Source: Pseudomonadota bacterium
Lineage (GTDB): Bacteria; Pseudomonadota; Gammaproteobacteria; Burkholderiales; Burkholderiaceae
Length of the DNA stretch: 8,177 nucleotides
Assembly: GCA_021783435.1 (NCBI GenBank)
Contig: JAJXUC010000166.1
Coordinates: 1 to 8,177 of the forward strand
Direction of reading: 5' to 3'
Each line of letters opens with the position of its first letter. Positions within the stretch are counted from its first letter, which is position 1. Of the stretch, positions 7,968 through 8,177 are shown in pieces. Under the pieces are notes generated by a model. It saw nothing but the letters and a program-made list of their open reading frames with translations, was not told where the DNA came from and made no database searches. The translations under genes and the position numbers were made by a program.

Positions 7968-8010
7968 GTTTGGCTTGAGAGCAATCAAAAGTTAAGCGCT
8001 CACAAAGAAG

Positions 8011-8026
8011 TACGGAGAAATCCGTA
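8011..8026 (+). other. Perfect GAAA-tetraloop hairpin in pre-16S leader
   Basis: TACGGA (8011-8016) and TCCGTA (8021-8026) form a perfect 6-bp stem closed by GAAA, a stable GNRA loop. It lies 39 nt before mature 16S. It is probably a structural element of the precursor leader that helps folding or processing. It is not a terminator, because no T-run follows. Confidence 0.65.
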
Positions 8027-8065
8027 ATTCCTTGATGAGTTAGCCTTAAATGGCAAACCAAGATT

Positions 8066-8177
8066 AAACTGTAGAGTTTGATCCTGGCTCAGATTGAACG
8101 CTAGCGGCATGCCTTACACATGCAAGTCGAACGGCAGCACGGGGGCAACCCTGGTGGCGAGTGGCGAACGGGTGAGT
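8066..8177 (+). rRNA. rrs: 16S ribosomal RNA, 5' end (truncated by window)
   Basis: The universal AGAGTTTGATCCTGGCTCAG block occupies 8073-8092. Aligned with E. coli 16S, where that block starts at position 8, this puts the mature 5' end near 8066. The conserved sequence continues with ATTGAACGCTAGCGGCATGCC, then ACATGCAAGTCGAACGG and GGCGAACGGGTGAGT, ending at the window edge after about 112 nt. The GGCATGCC block and the first variable loop are of betaproteobacterial, Burkholderiales type. The leader at 7776-8065 and the same-strand promoters belong to this rRNA operon. Confidence 0.97.

Noticed and set aside
7718..7984. 88-residue open frame on the - strand in the rRNA leader
   Set aside because: It lies over two rRNA promoters and the antitermination array, and its translation shows no recognisable protein features.

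Overview
The window is a high-GC bacterial chromosome segment with every recognised gene on the + strand. At its right edge are the first ~112 nt of a 16S rRNA gene. The sequence there (conserved start motif, the GGCATGCC and ACATGCAAGTCGAACGGCAGCACGG blocks, and the preceding leader) is of betaproteobacterial, Burkholderiales type. From memory it resembles Thiomonas and relatives, but the genus cannot be fixed from this fragment.

Layout: (1) 1-590, the C-terminal half of a ChrA chromate transporter, cut by the window edge. (2) 591-740, a gap holding an imperfect 22-bp direct repeat and no clear promoter. (3) 741-7657, a compact six-gene Bat/MoxR operon: MoxR AAA+ ATPase, DUF58 protein, DUF4381 membrane protein, BatA-type VWA protein, a BatB-type VWA protein fused to a BatC-type TPR region, and a BatD-like protein. 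The first two genes are 39 nt apart. The other junctions overlap by 1 or 4 nt (TGATG, ATGA, GTGA, ATGA), which suggests one transcript with translational coupling. (4) 7658-8065, an AT-richer control region for a ribosomal RNA operon, with two candidate tandem promoters (the second with an A/T-rich UP-like tract), a boxB-boxA-boxC-type antitermination array and a perfect GAAA-loop hairpin. (5) 8066-8177, the start of 16S rRNA.

Working model for the operon, from knowledge of the families: the cytosolic MoxR ATPase and its DUF58 partner act with membrane-anchored VWA proteins (BatA, BatB), a small membrane protein (DUF4381), a periplasmic TPR region and BatD. The complex is proposed to be chaperone-like, or to support envelope-stress and aerotolerance functions. 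Its biochemical substrate is not established for most bacteria and cannot be read from this sequence.

The gene set and order match known Bat operons, so I do not claim a new system. The points most worth a second look are a BatB VWA domain that has lost most of its metal-binding (MIDAS) residues while BatA keeps its own, an internal signal-peptide-like segment at the BatB/BatC fusion joint, and a stress-type operon leading into an rRNA operon on the same strand with no convincing terminator between them.
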